DNA from: Streptomyces sp. TS71-3
GTDB taxonomy: Bacteria; Actinomycetota; Actinomycetes; Streptomycetales; Streptomycetaceae
Assembly: GCF_018327685.1 (NCBI RefSeq)
Contig: NZ_BNEL01000003.1
Location: 1,364,001 to 1,428,000, forward strand
Direction of reading: 5' to 3'
DNA length: 64,000 nucleotides
The notes below the pieces were generated by a model. The model searched no databases. It saw only the letters and a program-made list of their open reading frames with translations, and was not told the DNA's origin. Both the position numbers and the translations under genes were made by a program. How positions within the stretch are numbered: the stretch's first letter is position 1; each line of letters opens with the position of its first letter. This document shows, piece after piece, positions 37,832 to 46,982 of this stretch.

Positions 37832-38067
37832 CTAGGTCGTGTCCGGCGGATCTTCGTGGGCCCGCGACTCCCCCACTGCCTGAAGGGCGTGGGTGGGGGT
37901 ACCTCCCACGCCCGTTCAGGGCAGTGGGGGAGTGCCCCCAGTACCGCACCTCGCCGCGTTGTCGGAGTCATCCGGGTACGCCCCGTACGAGGATGATCCT
38001 CCGCCTTGCGATGCACGGCACCAGACGCCGCGGGCTGATCCACGAAGATCCGCCGGACACGACCTAG
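37832..38067. mobile_element. 236-bp MITE with 28-bp terminal inverted repeats
   Basis: The 28-bp ends (37832-37859 and 38040-38067) are perfect inverted repeats starting CTAGGTCGTGTCCGGCGGAT, with CTAG/TA at the borders that could be the target site. No transposase is encoded. Inside is a second, long imperfect palindrome (about 37867-37933; ACTCCCCCACTGCC arms and a GGGCGTGGG/CCCACGCCC core). The right end overlaps the 3' end of the DUF3093 gene. The rest of the gap 37641-37831 is GC-rich without a gene and contains a decayed extragenic palindrome. Confidence 0.85.
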
Positions 38068-38564
38068 TCCGCCTGCGCCTCGGGCCGTGCATCTGACGGC
38101 GTCTCGGACGCCGCCTGTGCCTCCGCCAGGGCCTTGGCCAGGCGCTCCGGGGTGCGTGTCGAGAGGTACACGTACGGTGTGGTGTCGTCGGGGTCGGTGA
38201 TCTCCACGCGCAGTGCCGTCGGCACGTAGCTGCGCAGCAGCATGAACGCCCGCGGGTCGGCCTTGTAGGTCCGCCAGGCCTGGGCCTCCTTCGGCCCCAG
38301 GACCTCCGAGGCGCCGAGCGCGGTCACCGGGATCCGGGCCTCTCCGGCGACCAGCGAGCCGGCCACCACGCGGATCCGCACCGAGCAGTACGAGCTGGCC
38401 ACCACGGCCGCCACGGCGGTGCCGCCGACGAGGGCGCCCAGGGCGGGCAGGGATCCGAAGGGCAGCGCGATCAGGGCCGACGCGATCCCCACCAGAAAGC
38501 AGATCAACCACCAGGAGCGGGGGGCGGTCAGTCGTTCCTCGAAGGCGGTGACGGGGGGCTGCAT
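38064..38564 (-). CDS. DUF3093 family membrane protein
   Basis: A 166-residue actinobacterial protein with two adjacent TM helices (about 20-38 and 41-60) and a cytoplasmic PH-like β-rich domain after them (IRVVAGSLVAGEARIPVTAL). Function unknown. Its TAG stop codon (38066-38064) lies inside the terminal inverted repeat of the MITE, so the element has either captured the native stop or altered the C-terminus. It is divergent from dut and may share its promoter region. Confidence 0.82.
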   Translation of the reverse strand: MQPPVTAFEERLTAPRSWWLICFLVGIASALIALPFGSLPALGALVGGTAVAAVVASSYCSVRIRVVAGSLVAGEARIPVTALGASEVLGPKEAQAWRTYKADPRAFMLLRSYVPTALRVEITDPDDTTPYVYLSTRTPERLAKALAEAQAASETPSDARPEAQAD

Positions 38565-38769
38565 GCGTCAAGCTTGGCACGGCGCATATGCCGGACCGCG
38601 CGCAGGGCGCCGCGGCGCGGGGCACTCAAAGCTTCGGCGGGTAAGGTCTGCGCCTGTGAGTGGTAGTGGACCGGATCCGGCGCGCTCGCGCCCACTAGGA
38701 GATTCCGTCGGCCGTACGGTGCCGGGGGCACTCGCGCGCGGGCGCCCCGGCGCGCGCCAGGAGCTTCCC

Positions 38770-39276
38770 GTGCAGGTCAAGCGCATCGATCCGGACGTAC
38801 CCCTGCCGTCGTACGCACATCCGGGGGACGCGGGGGCCGACCTCAGGACCACCGAGCCCTGCGAGCTCGCCCCCGGCGCACGGGCCGTGCTGCCCACCGG
38901 TGTTTCCCTCGCCCTGCCCGAGGGGTACGCGGCCTTCGTGCACCCCCGTTCGGGGCTCGCAGCGCGGTGCGGTGTCGCCATGGTGAATGCCCCGGGGACG
39001 GTGGATGCCGGGTACCGTGGAGAGATCAAGGTGATCGTGGTGAATCTCGATCCGCGCGAGTCCGTGCGGTTCGAGCGCTTCGACCGGGTTGCCCAGCTGG
39101 TCGTCCAGCAGGTCGAGAGAGTGCGCTTCCAGGAGGTCGCGGAGCTTCCCGACTCGGCGCGGGCCGACGGGGGCTTCGGTTCCACCGGCGGCCACGCCGC
39201 CCTGAGCGGTGACGACGGTGGGCACGTGGGTGGGAATCGATACGCTTCGGTCGTATCTGACCGGGAAGGACAGTGA
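38770..39276 (+). CDS. dut: dUTP diphosphatase (dUTPase)
   Basis: A homotrimeric dUTPase of 168 residues hydrolysing dUTP to dUMP. All five motifs are seen: HPGDAGADL (1), FVHPRSGLAARCG (2), GTVDAGYRGEI (3, catalytic Asp and Tyr), FDRVAQLVVQ (4) and DGGFGSTGGH (5). The C-terminus runs ~20 residues past motif 5. GTG 38770 has AGGAG 7 bp upstream. An in-frame GTG at 38656 lies 8 nt after a TAAGGT hexamer, so a longer leaderless form adding 38 residues is possible. The next gene begins 2 bp after the stop. Confidence 0.93.
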   Translation: MQVKRIDPDVPLPSYAHPGDAGADLRTTEPCELAPGARAVLPTGVSLALPEGYAAFVHPRSGLAARCGVAMVNAPGTVDAGYRGEIKVIVVNLDPRESVRFERFDRVAQLVVQQVERVRFQEVAELPDSARADGGFGSTGGHAALSGDDGGHVGGNRYASVVSDREGQ

Positions 39277-39277
39277 C

Positions 39278-40060
39278 GTGTTCGGACGTCGCAAGAAGAA
39301 TGACCCCGCCGACGCCGCCGTGGACACGGCGGACGAGGCCAGCGAGGCCGAGCAGGTCGACGACATCGCGGAAGGCGATGCAGCCGAGGACACCGAGCGG
39401 GAGCGTGTCCGGCTGGAGCCGGAGCCCCGCCCCGACGGCCCGTGGGACAGCACCGAGGTCGGCAACGCCGGCGAGGGCCGCGTCGACCTGGGAGGCATGT
39501 TCATCCCCGGGGTCGACGGCATGGAGCTGCGCGTCGAGGTCGCCGGGGAGTCGATCGTCGCCGCCACCGTCGTCCTGAAGGACAGCGCCATCCAGCTCCA
39601 GGCGTTCGCCGCGCCGAAGCGCGAGGGCATCTGGACGGACGTCCGCGAGGAGATCGCCACCGGGATCACCCAGCAGGGCGGCGTCATCGACGAGGTCGAG
39701 GGGCCGCTGGGCTGGGAGCTGCGCGCCCAGGTCCCGGTGCAGCTCCCGGACGGCAAGGGCGGCTTCCAGGTCGTCCGGTTCGTCGGTGTGGACGGGCCCC
39801 GCTGGTTCCTGCGCGGGGTGATCTCCGGGCAGGGCGCGGTCCAGCCGCAGGCGGCCGGCCTGCTGGAGCAGATCTTCCGCGACACCGTCGTGGTGCGCGG
39901 CGAGGGCCCGATGGCGCCCCGCGACCCCATCGTGCTCAAGCTGCCGGACGACGCGCAGATGGTGCCCGAAGGGGTTCAGCAGGAGGAGCAGGCCGGATCC
40001 CGGTTCTCCGGGGGAATGGGGCAGCTCGCTCGCGGACCCGAGATCACCGAGGTGCGCTGA
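39278..40060 (+). CDS. DUF3710 family protein
   Basis: A 260-residue actinobacterial protein of unknown function. It starts MFGRRKK-like (GTG FGRRKKNDPADA) with an acidic disordered segment to ~50, followed by the conserved β-rich domain (about 60-215; VDLGGMFIPGVDGMELRVEV, WFLRGVISGQGA). GTG 39278 has GGGAAGGA upstream and sits directly after dut, so it is co-transcribed with it. The gene order dut-DUF3710 is conserved in actinomycetes. Confidence 0.86.
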   Translation: MFGRRKKNDPADAAVDTADEASEAEQVDDIAEGDAAEDTERERVRLEPEPRPDGPWDSTEVGNAGEGRVDLGGMFIPGVDGMELRVEVAGESIVAATVVLKDSAIQLQAFAAPKREGIWTDVREEIATGITQQGGVIDEVEGPLGWELRAQVPVQLPDGKGGFQVVRFVGVDGPRWFLRGVISGQGAVQPQAAGLLEQIFRDTVVVRGEGPMAPRDPIVLKLPDDAQMVPEGVQQEEQAGSRFSGGMGQLARGPEITEVR

Positions 40061-40124
40061 GCAGACGCCGACAGGCGCCGGCGGTCCCGCTCGCGGGGGC
40101 CTTCGGCGCCATGACCAGGTCTCG

Positions 40125-40162
40125 GACCGGGCCGCGCTCCCATGGGGGGGCGCGGCCCGGTC
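40125..40162 (+). terminator. Terminator of the dut operon
   Basis: Perfect 13-bp arms GACCGGGCCGCGC / GCGCGGCCCGGTC with a 12-base loop. It is the first part of the 330-bp gap 40061-40390. Confidence 0.88.
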
Positions 40163-40294
40163 GCGTTCTCGGCGCGGCAGGCGCCCACGCCCCGCACATC
40201 CGGCGGCGGAGCCGACGGCCCGGGGCGGCCACGTCGAACCGGTCATGTTCACAACCATGAACCAGGGTTGAGCTGGCGCGCTTTCTTCACCTCT

Positions 40295-40323
40295 TGACGG
40301 GGGGCTGGTCTGTACCTATGGTC
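40295..40323 (+). promoter_or_regulatory. Vegetative (σHrdB-type) promoter for the alginate-lyase-like gene
   Basis: TTGACG (40295-40300) and TATGGT (40318-40323) are separated by 17 bp, close to the σ70 consensus, in a locally AT-richer stretch 68 bp before the start codon. Confidence 0.65.
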
Positions 40324-40390
40324 ACCCGTCAACCGTGAGTGTTCAGAACGCGACGTATCGTTCACATACGAGAACGGATGGCCCCCCACC

Positions 40391-41623
40391 ATGCCAGACA
40401 CTCCCGCCTCCCCCACCGCCACCGGGCACCGCAGACCACGCCGCCGGATGTTCCTCGCCGCCACCGGTGTGGCGACCGCTCTCGTGGCCACGTTCCTCGC
40501 CTGGCCCGCCGCGAACCGCGCCGACGCCGCGCAGGCCGCCTTCGTCCACCCGGGAGTGGTCGTCTCCCAGGCGCAGCTGGACTTCACCCGTCAGAAGGTG
40601 AACGCCGGCGCGCAGCCCTGGAAGGGCGCCTACGACCAGATGAAGGCCAGCAACTACGCCAGCCTGTCCCGCCAGGCCAAGCCCCGCGCCACCGTCGAGT
40701 GCGGCCCCTACTCGGATCCGAACCTCGGCTGCACCGATGAGCGCGAGGACGCCATCGCGGCGTACACCGACTCGCTCGTCTGGTACATCACCCGCGACGC
40801 CGCCTACGCGAAGAAGTCCATCGAGCTGATGGACGCCTGGTCCGGCACCATCAAGGACCACACCAACAGCAACGCCCCGCTCCAGACCGGCTGGGCGGGC
40901 TCCTCCTGGGCCAAGGCCGCCGAGATCATCAAGTCCACCTACGACGGCGGCTGGGCGAACGAGAGCCGCTTCGCGACCATGCTCCGCAACGTCTACCTGC
41001 CCAAGATCATCGGTGGCTCCAACTCCAACGGCAACTGGGAGCTGACGATGATGGAGGCCGCCACCGGCATCTCCGTCTTCCTCGACGACCAGGCGTCGTA
41101 CGACAAGGCCATGACCAAGTTCATGGGCCGGGTGCCCGCCTACATCTACCTGGACACCGACGGCGACCTGCCCAAGACGGCGCCCGGCAGCGGCCTGGAC
41201 ACCCGGGACGAGATCATCGGCTACTGGCAGGGCCTCAGCCACTTCGAGAACGGCGTCACCCAGGAGACCTGCCGCGACTTCACGCACACCGGCTACGGCA
41301 TCTCCTCGATCTCGCACGTCGCCGAGACCAGCCGCATCCAGGGCCGCGACCTCTACACCGGGGACGTCGGCACCCGCATCCGCTACGCCCTCGGGTTCCA
41401 GTCGAAGTACGAGCTGGGCTCGGCGCCGCCGAGCTGGCTGTGCGGCGGAACCGTCAAGCGGGGCCTCGGCCCGGTGACCGAGGTCGGCTACAACGCGATG
41501 CACAACCGCCTCGGCAACGCGATGGACAACACCCAGAAGCTCACGGTCCAGAACCGCCCCGCGGGCACCAACAACCTCTTCGTCGCCTGGGAGACCCTGA
41601 CCCACGGGGACAACCCCAGCTGA
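40391..41623 (+). CDS. Secreted alginate lyase-family protein
   Basis: A 410-residue exported protein. The N-terminus has a twin-arginine signal (RRRMFLAATG, hydrophobic core to ~45, AXA-like cleavage at ADAAQA), so export by Tat is likely. The mature part is an (α/α) helical alginate-lyase domain with TGWAGSSWAKAAEIIKSTY, NGNWELTMMEAATGISVF and DETIGYWQ-like QLSHFENG segments. The Asn/His/Arg/Tyr residues typical of such lyases are plausible but cannot be assigned with certainty. The ribosome site is weak. It likely degrades uronate-rich polysaccharide; substrate unproven. Confidence 0.78.
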   Translation: MPDTPASPTATGHRRPRRRMFLAATGVATALVATFLAWPAANRADAAQAAFVHPGVVVSQAQLDFTRQKVNAGAQPWKGAYDQMKASNYASLSRQAKPRATVECGPYSDPNLGCTDEREDAIAAYTDSLVWYITRDAAYAKKSIELMDAWSGTIKDHTNSNAPLQTGWAGSSWAKAAEIIKSTYDGGWANESRFATMLRNVYLPKIIGGSNSNGNWELTMMEAATGISVFLDDQASYDKAMTKFMGRVPAYIYLDTDGDLPKTAPGSGLDTRDEIIGYWQGLSHFENGVTQETCRDFTHTGYGISSISHVAETSRIQGRDLYTGDVGTRIRYALGFQSKYELGSAPPSWLCGGTVKRGLGPVTEVGYNAMHNRLGNAMDNTQKLTVQNRPAGTNNLFVAWETLTHGDNPS

Positions 41624-41752
41624 CACAGCGCCTTCCGCCAACGATCGCCCGGGCCGGGCGCCGAGACCGCACTCGGCGCCCGGCCCGCGGCGTCGGCGCC
41701 CGGACCCGGACCTCGGCGCGGACCATGCGCGCGGCCCGCGGAGAATGGGGCC

Positions 41753-44302
41753 ATGGGACGCGGCAGGCTTCGGATCTATCTCGGTGCGGCGCCGGGTGTG
41801 GGGAAGACGTACGCGATGTTGGCGGAGGCGCACCGTCGGCTGGAGCGTGGCACGGATGTGGTGGTGGGGGTGGTGGAGCACCATGGGCGGCCGCGTACCG
41901 AGGTGATGGTGCAGGGCCTGGAGGCGGTGCCGCGTCGGGAGGTGGCCTACCGGGACTGCTCGTTCGCGGAGTTGGATGTGGATGCGGTGCTGGCGCGGGA
42001 TCCGGCCGTGGTGTTGGTGGATGAGTTGGCGCACGGCAATGTGCCGGGCTCTGCTCGTGCCAAGCGGTGGCAGGACGTGGAGGTGTTGCTGGGGGCGGGG
42101 GTGGATGTGATCTCCACGGTGAATATCCAGCATCTGGAGTCGCTGGGTGATGTGGTGGAGTCGATCACGGGGGTGCGTCAGTTGGAGACGGTGCCTGATG
42201 AGGTGGTGCGGCGGGCGGATCAGATCGAGTTGGTGGATATGGATCCGCAGGCGCTGCGGCGGCGTATGGCGCACGGCAACATCTACCGGCCTGATCGTGT
42301 GGATGCGGCGTTGTCGCATTATTTTCGGCCGGGGAATCTGACGGCGTTGCGTGAGTTGGCGTTGTTGTGGGTGGCGGATCGGGTGGATGAGTGTCTCCAG
42401 CGGTATCGCGGGGAGCATGGCATCCGTTCGACGTGGGGGGCGCGTGAGCGGATCGTGGTGGGTCTGACGGGTGGTCCCGAGGGGCGGACGTTGATCCGGC
42501 GTGCGGTGCGGCTGGCGGAGAAGGGGGCCGGTGGGGAGGTCCTGGCGGTGCACGTCTCGCACAGTGACGGGTTGACGGCTGCTTCGCCGAAGGAGCTGGT
42601 GGTGCAGCGGGCGCTGGTGGAGGAGCTGGGGGGCACGTTCCATCATGTGATCGGCGAGGACGTGCCCGAAGCCCTCCTCGCCTTCGCCCGCGGACACAAC
42701 GCCACCCAGATCGTCCTCGGCTCGTCCCGCCGCAAGGCCTGGCAGTACGTCCTCGGGCCCGGCGTGGGCGCCACGGTCGCCCGCGACAGCGGCTCCGACC
42801 TCGACGTGCACATCGTGACCCACGACGAGGTCGCCAAGGGCCGCGGCCTGCCCGTCGCACGCGGCGCGCCGCTCGGCCGCGGCCGGACCGCCGCCGGCTG
42901 GGCCGCCGGAGTGGCGGGCCCCGCGCTGCTCGCCCTGCTGCTCGCACGCACCGGCGGCGACCTCGGGCTCGCCAACGACGTGCTGCTCTTCCTCGCCTGC
43001 ACCGTCGCCGCCGCCCTGCTCGGCGGGCTGCTGCCCGCACTGGCGTCGGCGGCCGTCGGCTCCCTGGTGCTGAACTGGTTCTTCACCTACCCGACGCACC
43101 GCGTGAGCATCGCCGACCCGAAGAACATGCTGGCCATCCTGGTCTTCGTGGCCGTCGCCGTCGCCGTGGCGTCCGTCGTGGACCTGGCCGCCCGCAGGGC
43201 CCAGCAGGCGGCCAGGCTGCGCGCCGAGTCGCAGGTGCTGTCGTCCCTGGCCGGGAACGTGCTGCGCGGCGAGGCACCCCTGACCGCCCTCCTGGAACGG
43301 GTACGCGAGACGTTCGCCATGGACTCCGTGGCGCTCCTGGAACGCGCGGACGGCCGCACCCAGTGGACCTGCGCGGGCAGCGTGGGCCCGGCGGACCTGC
43401 GCCGCCCCGAGGACGCCGACGCGGACATGCCCGTCGGCGACCACATGGCGCTCGCGCTGCGCGGCCGGGTACTGCCCGCCGAGGACCGCCGCGTGCTCGC
43501 CGCCTTCGCCGCCCAGGCCGCCGTCGTGCTGGACCGCCAGCGCCTGATGACCGAGGCCGCGCAGGCCCGCACCCTCGCCGAGGGCAACCGCATCCGCACC
43601 GCCCTGCTCGCCGCCGTCAGCCACGACCTGCGCACCCCGCTCGCCGCGATCAAGGCCGCCGTCACCTCCCTGCGCTCCCCGGACGTGCACTGGTCGGACG
43701 CGGACCGGGCGGAGCTGCTCGCCGGCATCGAGTCCGGCGCCGACCGGCTCGACCACCTGGTGGGCAACCTCCTCGACATGTCCCGCCTGCAGACCGGCAC
43801 CGTCACCCCGCTGATCCGCGAGGCGGACCTCGACGAGGTGGTCCCGATGGCCCTCGGCGGCGTCCCCGAGGGCAGCGTGCGGCTGGACGTTCCCGAGAGC
43901 CTGCCGATGGTGCCGGTCGACCCCGGGCTGCTGGAGCGCGCCGTGGCCAACGTCGTCGAGAACGCCGTCAAGTACAGCCCCGCCGGACACCGCGTCCTCG
44001 TCGCCGCCAGCGCGCTCGGCGACCGCGTCCAGCTGCGTGTCGTCGACCGGGGCCCCGGCGTGCCCGACGACGCCAAGGAACGCATCTTCGCGCCCTTCCA
44101 GCGGTACGGGGACGCGCCCCGCGAAGCCGGCGTCGGGCTCGGGCTCGCCGTCGCCCGGGGCTTCACCGAGGCGATGGGCGGCACGCTCGAGGCCGAGGAC
44201 ACCCCCGGCGGGGGCCTCACGATGGTGCTCACCCTGCGCCGCACCGCAGCGGAACCAGTCCCGGCGCACGGCCCGGAGGTGCGGACAGGGGCGCAACCCT
44301 GA
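41753..44302 (+). CDS. kdpD: Potassium-sensing histidine kinase KdpD
   Basis: An 849-residue KdpD. The N-terminal KdpD domain has Walker A GAAPGVGKTY (11-20) and Walker B VVLVDELAHGN, then a USP-like domain (about 240-365), four TM helices (about 385-480), a GAF-like region, HisKA with His624 in AVSHDLRTPL and a HATPase domain. K+ limitation and c-di-AMP (through the USP domain in some species) are known inputs. The first ~890 bp use G- and T-ending codons (GTG, GTT, TTG, GCG) much more than the C-ending style of the rest. kdpFABC is not in the window. Confidence 0.93.
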   Translation: MGRGRLRIYLGAAPGVGKTYAMLAEAHRRLERGTDVVVGVVEHHGRPRTEVMVQGLEAVPRREVAYRDCSFAELDVDAVLARDPAVVLVDELAHGNVPGSARAKRWQDVEVLLGAGVDVISTVNIQHLESLGDVVESITGVRQLETVPDEVVRRADQIELVDMDPQALRRRMAHGNIYRPDRVDAALSHYFRPGNLTALRELALLWVADRVDECLQRYRGEHGIRSTWGARERIVVGLTGGPEGRTLIRRAVRLAEKGAGGEVLAVHVSHSDGLTAASPKELVVQRALVEELGGTFHHVIGEDVPEALLAFARGHNATQIVLGSSRRKAWQYVLGPGVGATVARDSGSDLDVHIVTHDEVAKGRGLPVARGAPLGRGRTAAGWAAGVAGPALLALLLARTGGDLGLANDVLLFLACTVAAALLGGLLPALASAAVGSLVLNWFFTYPTHRVSIADPKNMLAILVFVAVAVAVASVVDLAARRAQQAARLRAESQVLSSLAGNVLRGEAPLTALLERVRETFAMDSVALLERADGRTQWTCAGSVGPADLRRPEDADADMPVGDHMALALRGRVLPAEDRRVLAAFAAQAAVVLDRQRLMTEAAQARTLAEGNRIRTALLAAVSHDLRTPLAAIKAAVTSLRSPDVHWSDADRAELLAGIESGADRLDHLVGNLLDMSRLQTGTVTPLIREADLDEVVPMALGGVPEGSVRLDVPESLPMVPVDPGLLERAVANVVENAVKYSPAGHRVLVAASALGDRVQLRVVDRGPGVPDDAKERIFAPFQRYGDAPREAGVGLGLAVARGFTEAMGGTLEAEDTPGGGLTMVLTLRRTAAEPVPAHGPEVRTGAQP

Positions 44303-44387
44303 CCGGAAACCCGCCACACTGGGACCGGCCCGCGGGAGAGCGGGCCGGGCACTCACAACCACAGACCGAAAGAACTGGCAGGTGACG

Positions 44388-45068
44388 ATGGTCCGCGTGC
44401 TCGTGGTCGACGACGAACCGCAGATCGTGCGCGCGCTTGAGCTCAACCTGAAGGCGCGCGCCTACGAGGTCGACTCGGCCGGCGACGGCGCCACGGCGCT
44501 TCGGCTCGCCGCCGACCGGCACCCCGATGTGATCGTGCTGGACCTGGGCCTGCCCGACATGGACGGCGTGGACGTGATCAAGGACCTGCGGCACTGGACG
44601 CGGGCTCCGGTGCTGGTGCTCTCCGCCCGGCACAGCTCCGACGAGAAGGTCCAGGCGCTGGACGCCGGCGCCGACGACTACGTCACCAAGCCGTTCGGCA
44701 TGGACGAGCTGCTCGCCAGGCTCCGCGCAGCCGTCCGCCGTGCCGAGCCGCCCGGCGGCGAGTCGGGCGTCGTCGTGGAGGCGAAGGGGTTCACCGTCGA
44801 CCTGGGCGCGAAGAAGGTCCACCGGGACGGCCGTGACGTACGCCTCACGCCCACGGAATGGCACCTGCTGGAGGTCCTGGTCAAGAACGCGGGCCGGCTG
44901 GTCGGGCAGAAGCAGCTGCTCAAGGAGGTCTGGGGGCCCTCGTACGAGACCGAGACGAACTACCTGCGGGTGTACATGGCCCAGCTCCGCCGCAAGCTGG
45001 AGGAGAACCCCTCCCACCCCCGGCACTTCATCACGGAACCGGGGATGGGCTACCGCTTCGAGCGGTAG
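44388..45068 (+). CDS. kdpE: KdpE response regulator
   Basis: A 226-residue OmpR-family regulator and cognate partner of KdpD 85 bp upstream. The receiver domain has DDE, phospho-Asp52 in VIVLDLGLPDMDG and Lys in YVTKPFGM. The winged helix (about 130-226) includes the LTPTEWHLLEVLVKNAGRLV recognition region typical of KdpE. ATG 44388 is preceded by GCAGGTGACG. The known target is kdpFABC transcription, not encoded nearby. Confidence 0.92.
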   Translation: MVRVLVVDDEPQIVRALELNLKARAYEVDSAGDGATALRLAADRHPDVIVLDLGLPDMDGVDVIKDLRHWTRAPVLVLSARHSSDEKVQALDAGADDYVTKPFGMDELLARLRAAVRRAEPPGGESGVVVEAKGFTVDLGAKKVHRDGRDVRLTPTEWHLLEVLVKNAGRLVGQKQLLKEVWGPSYETETNYLRVYMAQLRRKLEENPSHPRHFITEPGMGYRFER

Positions 45069-45181
45069 CCCGCATGCGGCCGTGCGGGGCCTCGGAGAGC
45101 CCGGCCCGGCGCCGTGGCGGAGCGGGGGCGGCGGCTCCGGATGGGGAGTGGAGGCACGGGGACCCCGGGTACGCTTCTCCC

Positions 45182-45589
45182 ATGAGTGGTGATCCCCAGT
45201 CCGGGAAGCGGGCGGGCCGGCTGTGGCGGATGCTCGGGCGGCTTGCCGACATCTCCGCGTCCCAGGAGGACCTGGAGTCGGAGGAGCTGCGCGAGGACGC
45301 CGCGACCACGGGATGCACCCGTATCGGTGACAGCCGCGACCGCCAGATCGTCACCGTCACTGGTACCTTGCGCACGGTCACCCTGCGGCCCAGGGCCGGC
45401 GTCCCGGCCCTGGAGGCGGAGCTCTTCGACGGCTCCGCCGCCCTCGACGTCGTCTGGCTCGGCAGGCGCTCCATCGTGGGAATCGAACCGGGCCGCAAGC
45501 TGATCGCATCGGGTCGCGTGTCCATGAGCCGGGGCCGCCGGGTGCTGTTCAACCCGAAGTACGAACTCAGACCGCTCGGACGGGAGTAG
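45182..45589 (+). CDS. OB-fold nucleic-acid-binding protein
   Basis: A 135-residue protein with an OB-fold (about 50-130; VTVTGTLRTVTLRP, EAELFDGSAALDVVWLGRR) of the anticodon-binding/tRNA-binding type found as a single domain in actinobacteria. A Cys near residue 45 is conserved-looking. No catalytic domain is attached. No ribosome site precedes the ATG; TACGCT (45170-45175) ends 6 nt before it, so the message may be leaderless. It starts a two-gene unit with the DUF3159 gene 3 bp downstream. Confidence 0.8.
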   Translation: MSGDPQSGKRAGRLWRMLGRLADISASQEDLESEELREDAATTGCTRIGDSRDRQIVTVTGTLRTVTLRPRAGVPALEAELFDGSAALDVVWLGRRSIVGIEPGRKLIASGRVSMSRGRRVLFNPKYELRPLGRE

Positions 45590-45592
45590 CCG

Positions 45593-46474
45593 GTGACGTC
45601 CCTCGACAAGCCGACCGACCACGGATCCCCGGGGGACGGCCCCGGGGATCCGCAGCAGGGCCCCCGGTCAGCCGGCGCCACCGAGGCCACCGGCTCCGGT
45701 GAGGCCAGGGCCGTCACCGAGGCCGCCCTCTTCGAGGCGTTCGGCGGCCTGCTGGGCATGGTGGAGACCGTCCTGCCCGGGCTGCTGTTCGTGGCGATCT
45801 TCACGATCGACAAGAACATGAAGCTCTCGGCCGTCGCGGCGCTCGCCGTCTCGCTGGTGCTGGTCGTCGTCCGCCTGGTGCGCCGCACCACGATCAAGCA
45901 CGCCTTCAGCGGTGTCTTCGGCGTGGCGTTCGGCGTGGTCTTCGCGATGATGACCGGCAACGCCAAGGACTTCTACCTGCCCGGGATGCTCTACACGCTG
46001 GGCCTCGCCGTCGCCTACATCGTCACGGCGCTGGTCGGCGTGCCGTTGATCGGCCTGGTCCTCGGCCCGGTCTTCAAGGAGAACCTGTCCTGGCGGACCA
46101 GGAACCCCGGCCGCAAGCGCGCCTACACCAAGGCCAGCTGGGCCTGGGGCCTGATCCTGCTCGCCAAGAGCGCGATCCTCTTCCCGCTCTACTGGTGGGC
46201 CGACACCACCCAGCTCGGCTGGATCCTGGTGGCCCTGAAGATCCCGCCGTTCCTGCTGGCGGTCTGGCTGACCTGGGTGTTCCTCGTCAAAGCGCCGGCG
46301 CCGATCGACGTCTTCGCCGAGATGGAGGCGGAGGAGCAGGCCGAGGCCCGCTCGCGGGCCTCGGAAGGGTTCGACGGGGTCGGGGCGGCGAGTGGACCGG
46401 GTGACCCCGGGGGGTCCGACGGTTCCGGCGGGCCCGGTGGTGACCGGCCGGGTCGTCACCGGCGTGGCCGGTAG
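45593..46474 (+). CDS. DUF3159 family integral membrane protein
   Basis: A 293-residue protein with six predicted TM helices between about residues 45 and 235, a short polar N-terminus and a Gly/Glu-rich cytoplasmic tail. The conserved family core includes FEAFGGLLGMVETVLPGLLF and RNPGRKRAYTKASWAWG. Function unknown; the fold recalls small transporters. GTG 45593 is next to the OB-fold gene stop. It lies upstream of the oppositely oriented TrkA pair. Confidence 0.83.
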   Translation: MTSLDKPTDHGSPGDGPGDPQQGPRSAGATEATGSGEARAVTEAALFEAFGGLLGMVETVLPGLLFVAIFTIDKNMKLSAVAALAVSLVLVVVRLVRRTTIKHAFSGVFGVAFGVVFAMMTGNAKDFYLPGMLYTLGLAVAYIVTALVGVPLIGLVLGPVFKENLSWRTRNPGRKRAYTKASWAWGLILLAKSAILFPLYWWADTTQLGWILVALKIPPFLLAVWLTWVFLVKAPAPIDVFAEMEAEEQAEARSRASEGFDGVGAASGPGDPGGSDGSGGPGGDRPGRHRRGR

Positions 46475-46982
46475 GCCGTCTGCGTCTGCGGCGCGTGGGC
46501 GCCGCGATCAGCCGTGTCGTTGCGGATCCGGTTCGGTCCGGTTCGGTTCGGTTCGGTCCAGTCGGGATGCGCCTGCGGCGGGCCGGTGGGGCCAGCCCCT
46601 TCCGGTCGCTTCTTCGACCACCGGCGGTGGGGGCTTCTCGCGCAGTTCCCCGCGCCCCTATCGGGGTAGGGGTTGCCCAGAAGGGTTTCGTGTCCGGCTG
46701 GCCGCTGGTGGGGGCTTGTCGCGCAGTTCCCCGCGCCCCTTTTCGGGGTGGTTTCTCTCTGGCGCGATGGCGCGGGTTTCGCTGTGGCTGTTCGCGGAGT
46801 TCCCCGCGCCCCTGGGCGGGTGCCGTGGGGCGTGGGGACACCCTGGTGCCCCGACAGGGCGCGGGGAACTGCGCGAGTAAGGCCCGCCGGCGGATGGTCC
46901 GGCCCGAAAGGTCAAGCTCCCTCGGAGCGGCATGGGGCGAAGCCCCGAAGGGCTGAGCGCCGCCCGAAGGGGGCGCGGGGGC
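46475..46982. repeat. Extragenic palindrome cluster B
   Basis: This 508-bp gap between convergent genes has no gene. It carries four members of the GCGCAGTTCCCCGCGCCCC family: about 46638-46672, 46718-46750 and 46794-46820 in one orientation and 46859-46876 in the opposite one. A GGTTC-rich microsatellite lies at about 46529-46557. The paired opposite copies can fold back on one another. Confidence 0.82.
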
